Assembly (NCBI RefSeq): GCF_022809355.1
Contig: NZ_JAKZMM010000016.1
Coordinates: 23,515-87,514 of the forward strand
Source of the DNA: Parabacteroides faecalis
Lineage (GTDB): Bacteria > Bacteroidota > Bacteroidia > Bacteroidales > Tannerellaceae
Length of the DNA stretch: 64,000 nt
Direction of reading: 5' to 3'
Of the stretch, positions 1 through 10,046 are shown piece after piece (the first letter of the stretch is position 1; every line of letters begins with the position of its first letter). The position numbers and the translations under genes are program-made. Under the pieces are notes generated by a model. It made no database searches. It was not told the origin of the DNA and was given only the letters and a program-made list of their open reading frames with translations.

Positions 1-2507
1 GCATCTTTCACCAATTTACCAGCATGCAAGCCTTCTTTTACCAAACCTTCGCTCAATGCAACCATCAAAGCACACTTGGCTCCATCTTTAATACCTCCAA
101 CGAAGAATATTTTTCCGTCCATCGGTGCTTCACCTTTAATCTGGAAAGCCAAGTCTTTGATTACTTCTACATTGGCATTTCCCTTAAAGACGATCACTTT
201 AACACCATTCTTTTCCTGAGCATTGGCAACCAGTTCTTTCTTCAGATGCTGAACCTTTTCTTTAACGTAATCGTTAATCTGTTTCTTCAGTTCTGCATTT
301 TCTTCGATAGACTTACGAATCGTCAAAGCCAAATTCGGCACATTGTTAAACATAGCGCGCAATTCGCGGATAGAGTCTTGCAATACAAAAGTATAATCTT
401 CAGCAGCTTCGGCTGTAACAGCTTCGATACGACGAATACCTGCAGCAACCGAACTTTCACCAACGACACGTAAAGAACCGATCATACCTGTCGCCGGAAT
501 ATGTGTACCACCACACAACTCAATAGAAGTTCCGTATTTAACAACGCGAACGTTATCACCATATTTTTCTCCAAACAATGCCATGGCACCTAATTTCTTA
601 GCCTCTTCTATCGGCATGTTCCGATGTTCTTCCAATGGATAGTTGGCACGGATCTTTTCACCTACCAAACGTTCAACCTTTCGGATTTCCTCATCTGTCA
701 CCTTCTGATAGTGTGAGAAGTCGAAACGCAAAGCACTTGGTGATACATACGAACCTTTCTGTTCTACGTGTGTTCCCAAAACTTCACGTAAAGCTTCGTG
801 CAACAAGTGAGTGGCCGAGTGGTTGCATTCACATTGAATACGTTTCTTGGCATCAATCTTTGCCGTAAACACAGCTGATACGTCTTGAGGTAATTTTTCT
901 ACAAGATGAATCGGCAAGTTGTTTTCCCGCTTCGTATCTATCACAACAACCTTTTCATCACCGTTGATCAACCATCCGGTATCACCAACCTGACCACCCA
1001 TTTCTGCATAGAACGGAGTCTTGTCCAGAACAATCTGATACAACACCTTGTTCTTCTGTTTTACCTGACGGTAACGAAGAATTTCAGCATCATATTCAAA
1101 AAAGTCATAACCAACAAATTCAGTTTCTCCTTCTCTCAGAATAACCCAGTCACCTGTTTCTACAGCGGCAGCATTACGGGCACGTTCTTTCTGCTTCTGC
1201 ATTTCGACATTGAATTCTTCAATATCGGCATCCATACCATGCTCGCGCAAGATCAGTTCTGTCAAGTCCAACGGGAAACCATACGTATCATATAAAGTAA
1301 AGGCATCAACACCGCTGATAGTTGTCTTTCCAGCAGCCTTTGTTTCTTCCATTTTCTTATCCAGCAAACGGATTCCGGTTTCAAGTGTACGCAAGAAAGC
1401 TTCTTCTTCTTCCTTGATTACCTTTTCAATCAATGACTTCTGAGCAATCAGTTCCGGATAAGCATCCCCCATTGTCTCGATCAATACCGGCAACAGTTTA
1501 TACATAAAGGCTTCTTTCCGGTTCAGGAACGTATATCCGTAACGAACGGCACGACGCAAGATACGACGGATAACGTAACCAGCCTTTGCATTTGAAGGCA
1601 ACTGACCATCAGCAATAGAGAAAGCGACAGCACGCAAGTGATCGGCAATCACACGCATAGCTACATCTACATTTTCTTCTTTTCCGTATTCCAATCCAGA
1701 CATCTGAGAGATAGCCTGAATGGTCGGCTGGAAAATATCTGTATCATAATTCGAATGTTTACCCTGCAGTGCACGAACCAGACGCTCAAAGCCCATACCG
1801 GTATCGATTACATTCATCGACAGTTTTTCCAGTGAGCCATCTGCTTTCCGGTTAAACTGCATGAAGACCAGATTCCAAATTTCAATTACCTGTGGATTAT
1901 CTTTGTTGACCAGTTCACGTCCGGGAACTTGTGCTTTTTCTTCCGGCGTACGCGAATCCAAGTGAATTTCCGAACAAGGACCACAAGGACCGGTATCACC
2001 CATTTCCCAGAAGTTATCATGCTTGTTTCCATTGATAATATGATCTGCCGGAACATGTTTTGCCCAGTAAGAAGCGGCCTCATCATCACGTTCCAGATTC
2101 TCTTCTTTAGAACCTTCGAATACGGTTACATACAGATCTTTCGGATCCAGATGTAATACATCTACCAAGTATTCCCAAGCCATATCAATGGCACCTTCCT
2201 TGAAGTAATCACCAAAACTCCAGTTACCAAGCATTTCGAACATCGTATGGTGATACGTGTCGTGTCCTACTTCCTCCAAGTCGTTATGCTTACCGCTCAC
2301 GCGAAGGCACTTCTGGGAATCGGCTCGCCGGCGAGGTTCCGGATCACGGATTCCGAGGATAATATCTTTCCACTGATTCATTCCTGCATTGGTAAACATC
2401 AATGTAGGATCGCCCTTTACCACCATGGGCGCAGACGGCACAATTTGGTGTCCTTTAGAAGCGAAGAACGCTTTAAACGATTCACGGATTTCTTTTGCTG
2501 TCAACAT
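1..2507 (-). CDS. alaS: Alanyl-tRNA synthetase (3' end cut by window edge)
   Basis: Charges tRNA-Ala with alanine and edits mischarged tRNA in the cytoplasm. The reading frame is open from an ATG at 2507 to the window edge, about 835 residues; the family is usually about 870, so only the last few dozen residues of the C-terminal domain are missing. The N-terminus has the class II catalytic core ([10 protein letters not shown] near residue 40, then [19 protein letters not shown]). The editing domain has the zinc-site motif HSATH near residue 563 and CGGTH near residue 663. The gene is divergent from the M23 peptidase, and a TACTTTTG -7 box lies about 45 bp upstream of the start. The identification is secure. 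Confidence 0.97.
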   Translation of the reverse strand, partial: MLTAKEIRESFKAFFASKGHQIVPSAPMVVKGDPTLMFTNAGMNQWKDIILGIRDPEPRRRADSQKCLRVSGKHNDLEEVGHDTYHHTMFEMLGNWSFGDYFKEGAIDMAWEYLVDVLHLDPKDLYVTVFEGSKEENLERDDEAASYWAKHVPADHIINGNKHDNFWEMGDTGPCGPCSEIHLDSRTPEEKAQVPGRELVNKDNPQVIEIWNLVFMQFNRKADGSLEKLSMNVIDTGMGFERLVRALQGKHSNYDTDIFQPTIQAISQMSGLEYGKEENVDVAMRVIADHLRAVAFSIADGQLPSNAKAGYVIRRILRRAVRYGYTFLNRKEAFMYKLLPVLIETMGDAYPELIAQKSLIEKVIKEEEEAFLRTLETGIRLLDKKMEETKAAGKTTISGVDAFTLYDTYGFPLDLTELILREHGMDADIEEFNVEMQKQKERARNAAAVETGDWVILREGETEFVGYDFFEYDAEILRYRQVKQKNKVLYQIVLDKTPFYAEMGGQVGDTGWLINGDEKVVVIDTKRENNLPIHLVEKLPQDVSAVFTAKIDAKKRIQCECNHSATHLLHEALREVLGTHVEQKGSYVSPSALRFDFSHYQKVTDEEIRKVERLVGEKIRANYPLEEHRNMPIEEAKKLGAMALFGEKYGDNVRVVKYGTSIELCGGTHIPATGMIGSLRVVGESSVAAGIRRIEAVTAEAAEDYTFVLQDSIRELRAMFNNVPNLALTIRKSIEENAELKKQINDYVKEKVQHLKKELVANAQEKNGVKVIVFKGNANVEVIKDLAFQIKGEAPMDGKIFFVGGIKDGAKCALMVALSEGLVKEGLHAGKLVKD

Positions 2508-2547
2508 AATATATCTATCTAGTTCTCGTTAATATTCTGAAAAACAA

Positions 2548-2578
2548 TTTGCAAAAGTACAGCAAATTATTATTTTTG
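2548..2578 (+). promoter_or_regulatory. Promoter of the M23 peptidase gene, overlapping the alaS promoter
   Basis: TTTG at 2548-2551 and TATTTTTG at 2571-2578 are separated by 19 bp, which is the Bacteroidetes housekeeping promoter. Transcription would start near 2585, about 20 nt before the ATG at 2605. On the other strand TACTTTTG (2552-2559) is a -7 box for alaS, so the two divergent promoters overlap and could interfere with each other. Confidence 0.75.
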
Positions 2579-2604
2579 CAGCTATCCAAGCAACAAAATA
2601 TTCA

Positions 2605-3588
2605 ATGAAACTATTTAAAAACAGGAAAACATATTATTTATACAACCCCAACACGCTGGATTATGAACGTGTTTACCCTTCGGCCAAGGATCGGCTGTTT
2701 TCTGTTCTGCGACATTTGAGTACAGGAATTGCTTTCGGTATCGCCACGTTCTTCATTATGATGCACGTCATCGATTCGCCCCAGGAATCTCAACTGCGAA
2801 AGGAAAACAAGTTATTGCAAACCCAATATGAAGTACTGGATCTGCGTCTGAACAATGCGATGGAAATCTTGGATGACATCCAGCAACGTGACGAGAATTT
2901 ATACCGTGCCATTTTTCAGGCTGAATCAATTCCTGAATCCGTCCGCAAATCCGGATTTGGCGGAACCAACCGATATAAACATCTGATGGAACTTAGCAAC
3001 GCCGAACTGGTTGTCTCGACTACCCAAAAGATGGACATGCTTCGTAAACAGCTTTATATCCAGTCTAATTCACTGGAAGAGCTGATTGAGATCGGAAAGA
3101 ATCAGGAAGAACGGGCAAAATGTATTCCGGCTATCCAGCCCATTTCCAATAAAGATCTACGGCAAACGGCTTCTGGTTACGGCATGCGTATCGATCCTAT
3201 CTATCGTACTCCCCGATTCCATTCAGGAATGGACTTTTCAGCCAAGGTTGGAACAGATATTTATGCTACAGGTGATGGGAAAGTCACCATGGCTGGTTGG
3301 AAACAAGGTTATGGTAACTGTGTCATGATTGATCATGGTTATGGATATCAGACCTTATACGGACATATGAGCAAGTTTAAGGTACGTGTCGGACAAAAGG
3401 TAAAACGCGGAGAAGTAATTGGTGCTGTCGGAAATACCGGAAAGTCAACCGGTCCTCATTTGCACTATGAAGTGATTGTACGCGGCCGTTACGACAACCC
3501 GTCCAAGTATTATTATATGGATCTGACGCCGGAAGAATACGACCGGATGATCCAGATCGCCGAAAATCACGGTCAGGTAATGGATTAA
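2605..3588 (+). CDS. Membrane-anchored M23 family (LytM-type) metallopeptidase
   Basis: A predicted zinc endopeptidase or amidase activator acting on peptidoglycan stems in the periplasm. A short cytoplasmic N-terminus is followed by one membrane segment (about residues 33-52), a heptad-rich probable coiled coil (about 58-165), and an M23 domain. The zinc ligands are visible as FHSGMD (HxxxD, near residue 205) and GPHLHYE (HxH, near residue 285), so the site looks catalytically complete. Length (327 aa) is normal for this type. The MerR-like gene follows after 16 bp and is probably cotranscribed. The coiled-coil plus LytM layout recalls EnvC/NlpD activators and the MreB-linked peptidases of Bacteroidetes; which one it matches cannot be settled from sequence alone. 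Confidence 0.9.
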   Translation: MKLFKNRKTYYLYNPNTLDYERVYPSAKDRLFSVLRHLSTGIAFGIATFFIMMHVIDSPQESQLRKENKLLQTQYEVLDLRLNNAMEILDDIQQRDENLYRAIFQAESIPESVRKSGFGGTNRYKHLMELSNAELVVSTTQKMDMLRKQLYIQSNSLEELIEIGKNQEERAKCIPAIQPISNKDLRQTASGYGMRIDPIYRTPRFHSGMDFSAKVGTDIYATGDGKVTMAGWKQGYGNCVMIDHGYGYQTLYGHMSKFKVRVGQKVKRGEVIGAVGNTGKSTGPHLHYEVIVRGRYDNPSKYYYMDLTPEEYDRMIQIAENHGQVMD

Positions 3589-3604
3589 GAGGAGAAATTA
3601 CAGT

Positions 3605-3961
3605 ATGACCATCAAGAAAGACAAACCCCTGAAATTATACTATTCCATCAGCGAGGTGGCACAGATGTTTGATATCAATGAGTCGGCACTTCGGTTTTGG
3701 GAGAAAGAGTTCGACATGATCAATCCGCGGAAGAACGAGAAAGGGACTCGGTTCTACAAAGAGGAAGACATCGAATCCGTCCGCGTAGTCTATTACCTGC
3801 TTAAAGAACAAGGCATGACATTAGCTGGTGCCAAGAAGAAGTTACGCGACAACAAAGAGAAAGTCATCCGGCAGGTGGAAGTAGTCAACAAGCTCAAACT
3901 CATCCGGGCAGAATTATTATCTATCAAAGAAGCATTCGACAGGATTGATCCGGAGGAATAA
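3605..3961 (+). CDS. MerR family transcriptional regulator
   Basis: A 118-residue protein with an N-terminal MerR winged-helix DNA-binding domain: YSISEVAQMFDINESALRFW, then RFYKEEDIESVRVVYYLL, and a C-terminal helix for dimerisation (about residues 75-112). There is no cysteine-rich metal-binding loop and no separate effector domain. This fits the short MerR-like regulators common in Bacteroidales rather than metal sensors. It sits 16 bp after the M23 peptidase, so it may be cotranscribed with a cell-wall gene. Target and signal cannot be inferred. Confidence 0.88.
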   Translation: MTIKKDKPLKLYYSISEVAQMFDINESALRFWEKEFDMINPRKNEKGTRFYKEEDIESVRVVYYLLKEQGMTLAGAKKKLRDNKEKVIRQVEVVNKLKLIRAELLSIKEAFDRIDPEE

Positions 3962-4042
3962 TTTATTCAGCTTTCGCAAGGTTTTACGCCGGAAAAGCCG
4001 TACCTTCGCCAGGCAATTACGAATTAATAAACACAATAGTAT

Positions 4043-4432
4043 ATGGAAATTACAGGAAAAATCATAGCTGTCTTGCCCGAGCAAGGTGGCGTCAGCAAGA
4101 ACGGTAACGAATGGAAAAAGCAGGAATACGTATTGGAAACGCATGATCAGTATCCCAAGAAAGTTTGTTTCCAGTTGTTTGGTGCAGACCGTATTGCTCA
4201 AGCCGCTATCCAGCCAGGGGAAGAACTGACTGTTTCATTCGATATCGAAAGCCGTGAATATATGGGGAAATGGTACACCAACATCAATGCTTGGAAAGTA
4301 GAACGTCCTGCAGCAGCTCCCATGAATGCAGCTCCTGCAGACATCACACCTGATAACATTATACCTTCTGGTGCTCCGATAGCTGCTCCAGATTTTGGTC
4401 CTTCTAATCCAGTAGATGATCTGCCGTTCTAA
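4043..4432 (+). CDS. DUF3127 protein with predicted OB-fold
   Basis: A 129-residue cytoplasmic protein. Residues 1-95 match the DUF3127 pattern (MEITGKIIAVLPEQGGVSKN, then a KKVCFQLFGADR strand region and EYMGKWYTNINAWKVE). It resembles an OB-fold of the single-strand DNA-binding type. The C-terminal 35 residues are rich in Ala and Pro and end in the acidic-hydrophobic peptide DDLPF, which resembles the acidic tip of SSB that recruits partner proteins. A role in DNA metabolism is inferred from that likeness only. A strong terminator follows. Confidence 0.8.
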   Translation: MEITGKIIAVLPEQGGVSKNGNEWKKQEYVLETHDQYPKKVCFQLFGADRIAQAAIQPGEELTVSFDIESREYMGKWYTNINAWKVERPAAAPMNAAPADITPDNIIPSGAPIAAPDFGPSNPVDDLPF

Positions 4433-4453
4433 TAATTGATAATTATAAATGAC

Positions 4454-4497
4454 ATAAAACAGGCACGAATGGATAGAAGTTCGTGCCTGTTTTATTT
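4454..4497. terminator. Bidirectional intrinsic terminator between DUF3127 gene and rsh
   Basis: A 14-bp perfect inverted repeat (arms 4456-4469 and 4480-4493) encloses a 10-nt loop. It has A-rich sequence on the left and T-rich sequence on the right, so it can end transcripts of the two convergent genes. Confidence 0.9.
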
Positions 4498-4506
4498 ATA
4501 TCTTCA

Positions 4507-6813
4507 TCAATCGGCGATACGGGAAACAGACTTGATATTCTCAATCTTCGAAAGACGTACGCACAACTTCTGAATATCTTCCACATCGTGTACTTTCAAT
4601 TTGATGCGTCCCTCAAATACACCATCTTTGGCCTCAATCAAAAGGCGGATAATATATACATTAAACTCCTCAGAGATGATTTTCGTTATCTCATTCAACA
4701 CACCCAATGAGTCGATACCTTTGACTTCGAGCGTTGCCTCAAAAGATGAAAGCTGATGACTACTCCATACCGTATTCAAAATACGCTCACCAAAGCTACT
4801 CTTCAAACGCATGGCAATAGGACAAGAACGCTTGTGAACAACCACATTCCCGTCGTCGTTGATAAAACCTAATGATTCATCACCCGGAATCGGTTTACAA
4901 CACTCAGCTATCACATAATTACGCTCGAAGGCTTCTTCTTTCAGGATATACGGCTTCTTCTTGTCATAAACCGGTTTTTCCTTCGTTTGCGTCTCATTAA
5001 CGGCCTCTTCCGGAGTCGATTTTGAATACTTAGTTGCCCGACGTAAGGCTTGCTTTACATATTTAAAGAGACCGTTTTCATCTTTCTCCCGGAAAAGCTT
5101 ACGAACATTTTCCGGCAACACTACATCACCTTTCTCAACTGAATAGTACAAGTCGTCACGCTTACTGAAGCCATAATACATCGCCAGCTTATCCAAATTC
5201 TGAGCTGAAGGTTCTACTCCCGACTTCTGGCAAGCAGCTAACACTTTCGCTTCTCCGCCTTTGATCGTTTCCTTTCGGATACGACGCACCACAGCAGTAA
5301 TCTTGGTTCGTGCTCTAGCCGTCGTCACAAAATTCAACCATTCCGCTTGCGGTGTCTGGGATCGGGAAGTCAATACTTCCACCTGATCTCCGCTACTCAA
5401 CTTATGACTCAGAGGAACCAGTTTATGATTTACTTTCGCACCAATACATTTGTTTCCCACATCAGAGTGCAAAGCATAAGCAAAATCCAAAGCAGTCGCA
5501 CCTTGTGGCAAGGTCTTCAATTCACCCTTTGGGGTAAAGACAAATATTTCAGATGAAAAGAGATTCAATTTAATGGTATCCAGAAAATCCAAGGCATTTG
5601 GATCTGGACTTTCAAGAATTTCGGTGATTGTCTGAAGCCATTTATCCAGTTCCGTATCTTCCTCAACATGGTTTTCCTTATACTTCCAATGCGCAGCAAA
5701 ACCTTTCTCTGCAATGTCGTCCATTCGGCGACTACGGATCTGTATTTCTACCCATTGTCCGTCCGGCCCCATTACGGTCAGATGCAATGCCTGATATCCA
5801 TTAGCCTTCGGACGACTTACCCAATCCCGAATACGATCCGGACGGATACGGTAAATATCCGTAATCGCAGAATAGATATCCCAGCACTGGTTCTTCTCAT
5901 CCACTCCTGGTAACGGATCGAAGATGATACGAACGGCATAAATATCATAAATATCTTCGAAGGCAACTTTCTTGGCCTGCATCTTGTTCCAAATGGAATA
6001 AATGGATTTCACGCGGGCTTTCATTTCATAGTTCAGCCCCATTGCCTTCAACTTGGCATCCACCGGTTCGGCAAAATGCTTGAATAAAAGTTCGCGGGCA
6101 GAAGCCGTTGCTTCCAGTTTCCGACGGATAGCTTCATACTCTTGCGGATGTTCGTATTTGAAACTCAGGTCTTCCAGTTCCGTCTTAATGGAGAATAAAC
6201 CGAGGCGATGCGCTAACGGAGCATACAGATAAAGCGTTTCACCCGCAATCTTAAATTGCTTGGCAGGCAACATGGAACCTAAAGTACGCATATTATGCAG
6301 GCGATCGGCGATCTTGATCAAGATCACACGAATATCATCACTCATCGTCAAGAGTAACTTGCGGAAGTTTTCCGCCTGTGCAGAAGCTTGTTCACCAAAG
6401 ATACCACCGGAGATTTTAGTCAGTCCGTCCACAATCTGCGCGATCTTATCGCCAAACATATTGCGAATATCTTCGACGGTATATTCCGTATCTTCCACCA
6501 CATCGTGTAACAAGGCAGCACAAATAGAAGTAGAACCCAATCCCATCTCACTGCAGACAATCTTGGCTACAGCGATCGGATGCATGATATACGGTTCTCC
6601 TGAACGACGTTTCACACCGTCGTGTGCCTGCTTAGCAAAATTGAACGCCTTGGTTATACGTTCTACCTTACGGCGATGATTGGAATTCAGGTAATCCTGT
6701 AACAGGTCATTAAACCCGTCTTGTATCATTTGTTCGTCAGGAGACAGTTTTGACGCTTCCGTTGTTCCTGCATTTGGTTTATTTGTATTTAGCATGTCCT
6801 TCATTTCTTCCAT
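4507..6813 (-). CDS. Bifunctional RelA/SpoT homologue, (p)ppGpp synthetase/hydrolase
   Basis: Makes and degrades the stringent-response alarmone (p)ppGpp. Domains in order: HD hydrolase (MHPIAVAKIV, HDVVEDTEY near residue 102, RLHNMRTL), synthetase (YDIYAVRIIFD, GYQALHLTVM, EIQIRSRRMDDIAE), TGS (about 405-465), helical and zinc-finger-like region with CC (AECCKPIPGDE), and C-terminal ACT (about 690-768). Both active sites look intact, so this is a true Rsh. An in-frame ATG exists at 6849, but it lies inside the TATATTTG -7 box (6847-6854). The ATG at 6813, preceded by GGGAGG, is the sensible start and gives 768 aa. It follows the lytic transglycosylase by 93 bp, which include its own promoter. 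Confidence 0.95.
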   Translation of the reverse strand: MEEMKDMLNTNKPNAGTTEASKLSPDEQMIQDGFNDLLQDYLNSNHRRKVERITKAFNFAKQAHDGVKRRSGEPYIMHPIAVAKIVCSEMGLGSTSICAALLHDVVEDTEYTVEDIRNMFGDKIAQIVDGLTKISGGIFGEQASAQAENFRKLLLTMSDDIRVILIKIADRLHNMRTLGSMLPAKQFKIAGETLYLYAPLAHRLGLFSIKTELEDLSFKYEHPQEYEAIRRKLEATASARELLFKHFAEPVDAKLKAMGLNYEMKARVKSIYSIWNKMQAKKVAFEDIYDIYAVRIIFDPLPGVDEKNQCWDIYSAITDIYRIRPDRIRDWVSRPKANGYQALHLTVMGPDGQWVEIQIRSRRMDDIAEKGFAAHWKYKENHVEEDTELDKWLQTITEILESPDPNALDFLDTIKLNLFSSEIFVFTPKGELKTLPQGATALDFAYALHSDVGNKCIGAKVNHKLVPLSHKLSSGDQVEVLTSRSQTPQAEWLNFVTTARARTKITAVVRRIRKETIKGGEAKVLAACQKSGVEPSAQNLDKLAMYYGFSKRDDLYYSVEKGDVVLPENVRKLFREKDENGLFKYVKQALRRATKYSKSTPEEAVNETQTKEKPVYDKKKPYILKEEAFERNYVIAECCKPIPGDESLGFINDDGNVVVHKRSCPIAMRLKSSFGERILNTVWSSHQLSSFEATLEVKGIDSLGVLNEITKIISEEFNVYIIRLLIEAKDGVFEGRIKLKVHDVEDIQKLCVRLSKIENIKSVSRIAD

Positions 6814-6846
6814 GGCACAACCTCCCAGCTTTATGATGTGTAAACA

Positions 6847-6854
6847 CAAATATA
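6847..6854 (-). promoter_or_regulatory. -7 box of the rsh promoter
   Basis: TATATTTG on the minus strand matches TAnnTTTG. A start site about 7 nt downstream leaves a leader of roughly 28 nt before the ATG at 6813. No convincing TTTG -33 element is visible. Confidence 0.55.
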
Positions 6855-6906
6855 GGAAATATTTGTTAAGGGCATACTATTTGGACAAGAAAAAGAAAAA
6901 ACAATC

Positions 6907-8424
6907 TTATCCGACCGGGATTTTCAATACTTGTCCCGGAATAATTTTGGAATCCGACAGGTTATTGGCCTGTTTCAAAGTCTGTGCTGACACTCCGGGA
7001 TATTTGGATGCTATCGAATACAAGGATTCTCCCGAACGAACCTTGTGGGCGATATAACCGTCTTTCTTTTCTGCTTTTTGGGCAGGCGAAGCTGATGCAG
7101 TTTTCTCCTTCTGGGCATTCTTGACAGACAAATAAACACCACCGTTATCAACATACAGCTTCAGACGTTTTCCGCGTGCCAGCCGATTCGATGATAAACG
7201 ATTCCATTTCTTGATTTCTTGTGGTGTGACACCATAGCGATTAGCAATCGTATAGATATTCTCATTCTTCAAGACAATATGCGTCACCTGTTCCCGTGTC
7301 GCTACTCCCGAAGTAGAACCACCGCTGATCGTAACAAGGTAAGAAGGCAAAAACTCTTCTACCCGATACTGATAGATGGAGTCTTCTTTATCAACAAACG
7401 CATACGTATCACTTGCCGGAAGTTTCAATACGGCATCACCGGTATTTCCGGGAACTATATCCCGCTTATATTGCGGATTCAAAGCCCTCAACTGTTCCAA
7501 GTCTACCTGAAGCACTTCCGATACTTGCTGCAAATGCAGCATCTTGTTCACATGAATGGTATCTGTTGCCAGAGGCAAATTGGTTTCCAACGGACAAAGG
7601 TTATGATCGCAATAATAATTCATCACATAATTAGCGGCAATAAACAACGGCACATACGAACGGGTTTCTTTCGGCAAGTAAGGAAATATATCCCAGAAGT
7701 TCGTCTTTCCTCCCGAACGTTTGATTGCTTTATTGACATTTCCCGGTCCGCAATTATAGGATGCCATCACCAGACTCCAGTCTTTATAGATAGCATACAT
7801 ATCCTTGAAATAAGCGCAAGCGGCCTCTGTAGCCTTCACCGGATCGCGACGGTCGTCTACCAAACTGTTAATCGTCAATCCATATTGTTTACCGGTCGGA
7901 AGCATGAACTGCCACAACCCACAAGCTCCAACTCGCGACAAAGCAACCGGGTTCAAGGCACTTTCAACCACAGCCAGGTATTTCAGTTCGATAGGCAAGC
8001 CATGTTTATCAAGTACTTCTTCTATGATTGGGAAATAATAGTCGGCCATGCCCAACATATAACGAACCAGATTTCGGCGCCGTTCGGTATATAGATCAAT
8101 ACAATCGCGTACTACATTGTTATATGGCATGGGGATAATACGGGGCAAACTAGCCAAACGACTAGCATATACCGAGTCTGGGAAATAAACATTCTCTTCA
8201 TCATCATGACAATAATCCTCCCGTTTGGTGAAATATTGCACATGCCATGAATGAAGTAAACTATCAATATCCGAATCCAGACTTTCCGGAATAATACCAA
8301 CTATTTCTTCTACGATTGAATCGGCAGGCAATGTCGAACTGGGATATTCCTGTTCCAATTCTTGTCCGCATATCGGCATCGCACCGTATGCTAAACATAC
8401 CAACAAAACAACTAGTCTTTTCAT
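6907..8424 (-). CDS. MltD-like lytic transglycosylase with LysM repeats
   Basis: Cleaves the glycan strands of peptidoglycan. It starts with a signal peptide (MKRLVVLLVCLAYGAMPICG). The SLT domain (about residues 120-250) has the catalytic glutamate in AVVESALNP (near residue 151), followed by GACGLWQFM and the ASYNCGPGNV motif. Two LysM peptidoglycan-binding repeats follow, one at about 375-420 and one ending at the C-terminus (IAHKVRSGESLYSIASKY). The 505-aa length and SLT-LysM-LysM order are those of MltD. It starts 4 nt after the DUF5683 gene ends, so it belongs to the parAB transcription unit. Confidence 0.93.
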   Translation of the reverse strand: MKRLVVLLVCLAYGAMPICGQELEQEYPSSTLPADSIVEEIVGIIPESLDSDIDSLLHSWHVQYFTKREDYCHDDEENVYFPDSVYASRLASLPRIIPMPYNNVVRDCIDLYTERRRNLVRYMLGMADYYFPIIEEVLDKHGLPIELKYLAVVESALNPVALSRVGACGLWQFMLPTGKQYGLTINSLVDDRRDPVKATEAACAYFKDMYAIYKDWSLVMASYNCGPGNVNKAIKRSGGKTNFWDIFPYLPKETRSYVPLFIAANYVMNYYCDHNLCPLETNLPLATDTIHVNKMLHLQQVSEVLQVDLEQLRALNPQYKRDIVPGNTGDAVLKLPASDTYAFVDKEDSIYQYRVEEFLPSYLVTISGGSTSGVATREQVTHIVLKNENIYTIANRYGVTPQEIKKWNRLSSNRLARGKRLKLYVDNGGVYLSVKNAQKEKTASASPAQKAEKKDGYIAHKVRSGESLYSIASKYPGVSAQTLKQANNLSDSKIIPGQVLKIPVG

Positions 8425-8428
8425 GCTA

Positions 8429-9133
8429 CTAAAACTTGATACTGCAGTTTAATCCATACGATCGGGAACTATAAGCCGTCTGTGGTGTAACCGAAGGCTC
8501 CCAATGCATGGATAAATCCGGAGATATGTCAAAATCAAACAGCTGGGCATCCACATAGGCATCAATAATAGACAACGCGTAAACACCAACTGTTATGATA
8601 ATACTTAAATCACGATAACGGCGGTAATAATCTTTCCGGTTCTTCAACTGGGTCTGGAAATTGGTATTGGTAACCCATTCTTTCGGATCATACCCGACAC
8701 CTAAGAAATCCTGCCAGCTGGTATGAAACTCTTCTACCGGTCGGTTCGGCTCTTCCGCATCCATCATAATATCCTTATAGGCAGTAGAGTAGTCCTGATA
8801 ATTACGGTTATTCCACGTTACTGCATACATACAACCCATCAAACCTCCGTAAACAATGGGCAATTTCCAGAACTTCCGGTTATAAATCTGACCTAAACCC
8901 GGAACAAGAGCCATCAAAACGGCTTTCTTCGGATCCGGTTTGAATTCCATCTTGATTTGGGCCGGCTTCGGCAAAGAATCAGCCGCCAGCATCACCGACC
9001 GCACAGTCGAATCAGCAGCTGCTTCTATCCGCGAGGAATCAGCCTTTATTTCAAACGACTTCGCATCTTGGGCAAATCCCCACGACGAACAACTTATAAA
9101 AGCCAGACAAACAAGTAGAATCCGGTATATCAT
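8429..9133 (-). CDS. DUF5683 family exported or membrane protein
   Basis: A 234-residue protein with a signal peptide (MIYRILLVCLAFISCSSWGFA), a spacer of about 50 residues, and the conserved core KKAVLMALVPGLGQIYNRKF followed by hydrophobic segments near residues 92-108 and 178-195. This is the DUF5683 family, found in Bacteroidetes next to parB and mltD. Its start codon overlaps the parB stop by 4 bp, so translation is probably coupled. Function is unknown. The GLGQIYN motif is shared with small membrane proteins of the TM2 type, which suggests an envelope role (inference). Confidence 0.8.
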   Translation of the reverse strand: MIYRILLVCLAFISCSSWGFAQDAKSFEIKADSSRIEAAADSTVRSVMLAADSLPKPAQIKMEFKPDPKKAVLMALVPGLGQIYNRKFWKLPIVYGGLMGCMYAVTWNNRNYQDYSTAYKDIMMDAEEPNRPVEEFHTSWQDFLGVGYDPKEWVTNTNFQTQLKNRKDYYRRYRDLSIIITVGVYALSIIDAYVDAQLFDFDISPDLSMHWEPSVTPQTAYSSRSYGLNCSIKF

Positions 9134-10014
9134 TTCAAATTATCCAACAAGCTGATCAATTTTTCCAACTCTTCTTCTGAAGCAAACGGGATCGTTATCT
9201 TTCCTTTTCCCTTTTTATTACAAACTAGCTGAACTTTCGTCTGGAAAAATCTCGACAAATGTTCTTTCAACAGATCAAATTCTTCAGGCAGGGTTTCCTT
9301 TTTCTTTTTCTCGTCTACCGGTTTCTGAGGCAATGTTTCTCCCTCAGCCACCGAACGGACCATTTCTTCTACCTGACGGACCGACAAACCTTCTGCCAGA
9401 ATCTGCTCATAAAGAGCCAACTGTACTTCAGGATCTTCAACAGGCAATAAGGCACGTGCATGTCCCATATCAATCCGTTTATCTTTCAGTCCAACCTGAA
9501 TTTCGGCCGGTAATTTCAGCAAACGAAGATAATTGGCGATTGTAGCTCTTTTCTTTCCGATCCGTTCACTCAGCTTTTCCTGAGTCAATCCGTAGGTTTC
9601 GATCAGTTTCTGGTAAGCCAAAGCGATTTCGATAGCATTCAAATCCTCACGCTGGATATTTTCTATCAATGCCATTTCTACCACATTGTCATCAGCTGCC
9701 GTACGGATATACGCCGGAATGGAAGTAAGTCCAGCCATTAAAGAAGCCCGGTAACGACGTTCTCCTGAAATGATCATATACTGCTCTGCTCCGGTTTCCT
9801 TGAGTGTAATCGGCTGAATCACTCCTAACGAACGGATCGAAGCGGCCAGTTCTTCCAAGGATTCTTGCTCGAATACAGAACGAGGCTGTTCTGGATTGGG
9901 CTGGATTTTACTCAACTCAATCTCACTAATAGACGATGAGCCACTTGTCTTCAAGTCGTCCATCGTAATCAATGCATCCAAACCACGGCCCAAAGCCGAT
10001 CTTTTCATTACCAT
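9130..10014 (-). CDS. parB: Chromosome-partitioning protein ParB
   Basis: A site-specific DNA-binding CTPase that spreads from parS and, with ParA, separates origins. The N-terminal ParB domain has PNPEQPRSVFEQESLEELA and the nucleotide-binding motif GERRYRAS. The central helix-turn-helix is LTQEKLSERIGKKRATIANY, followed by MGHARALL. A short C-terminal dimerisation domain ends the 294-aa protein. The start could be at 10014 or at the ATG two codons later (10008); AGGGAG lies 4-5 nt upstream of the first. It follows parA by 32 bp. No parS-like 16-mer was seen in the window. Confidence 0.96.
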   Translation of the reverse strand: MVMKRSALGRGLDALITMDDLKTSGSSSISEIELSKIQPNPEQPRSVFEQESLEELAASIRSLGVIQPITLKETGAEQYMIISGERRYRASLMAGLTSIPAYIRTAADDNVVEMALIENIQREDLNAIEIALAYQKLIETYGLTQEKLSERIGKKRATIANYLRLLKLPAEIQVGLKDKRIDMGHARALLPVEDPEVQLALYEQILAEGLSVRQVEEMVRSVAEGETLPQKPVDEKKKKETLPEEFDLLKEHLSRFFQTKVQLVCNKKGKGKITIPFASEEELEKLISLLDNLK

Positions 10015-10046
10015 AAATCTCCCTTCTTAACCGACAATATCAACTA

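Noticed and set aside
7219..8094. A 291-residue plus-strand frame opposite the lytic transglycosylase gene
   Set aside because: It is a shadow of a well-supported gene, with no family resemblance and no promoter.
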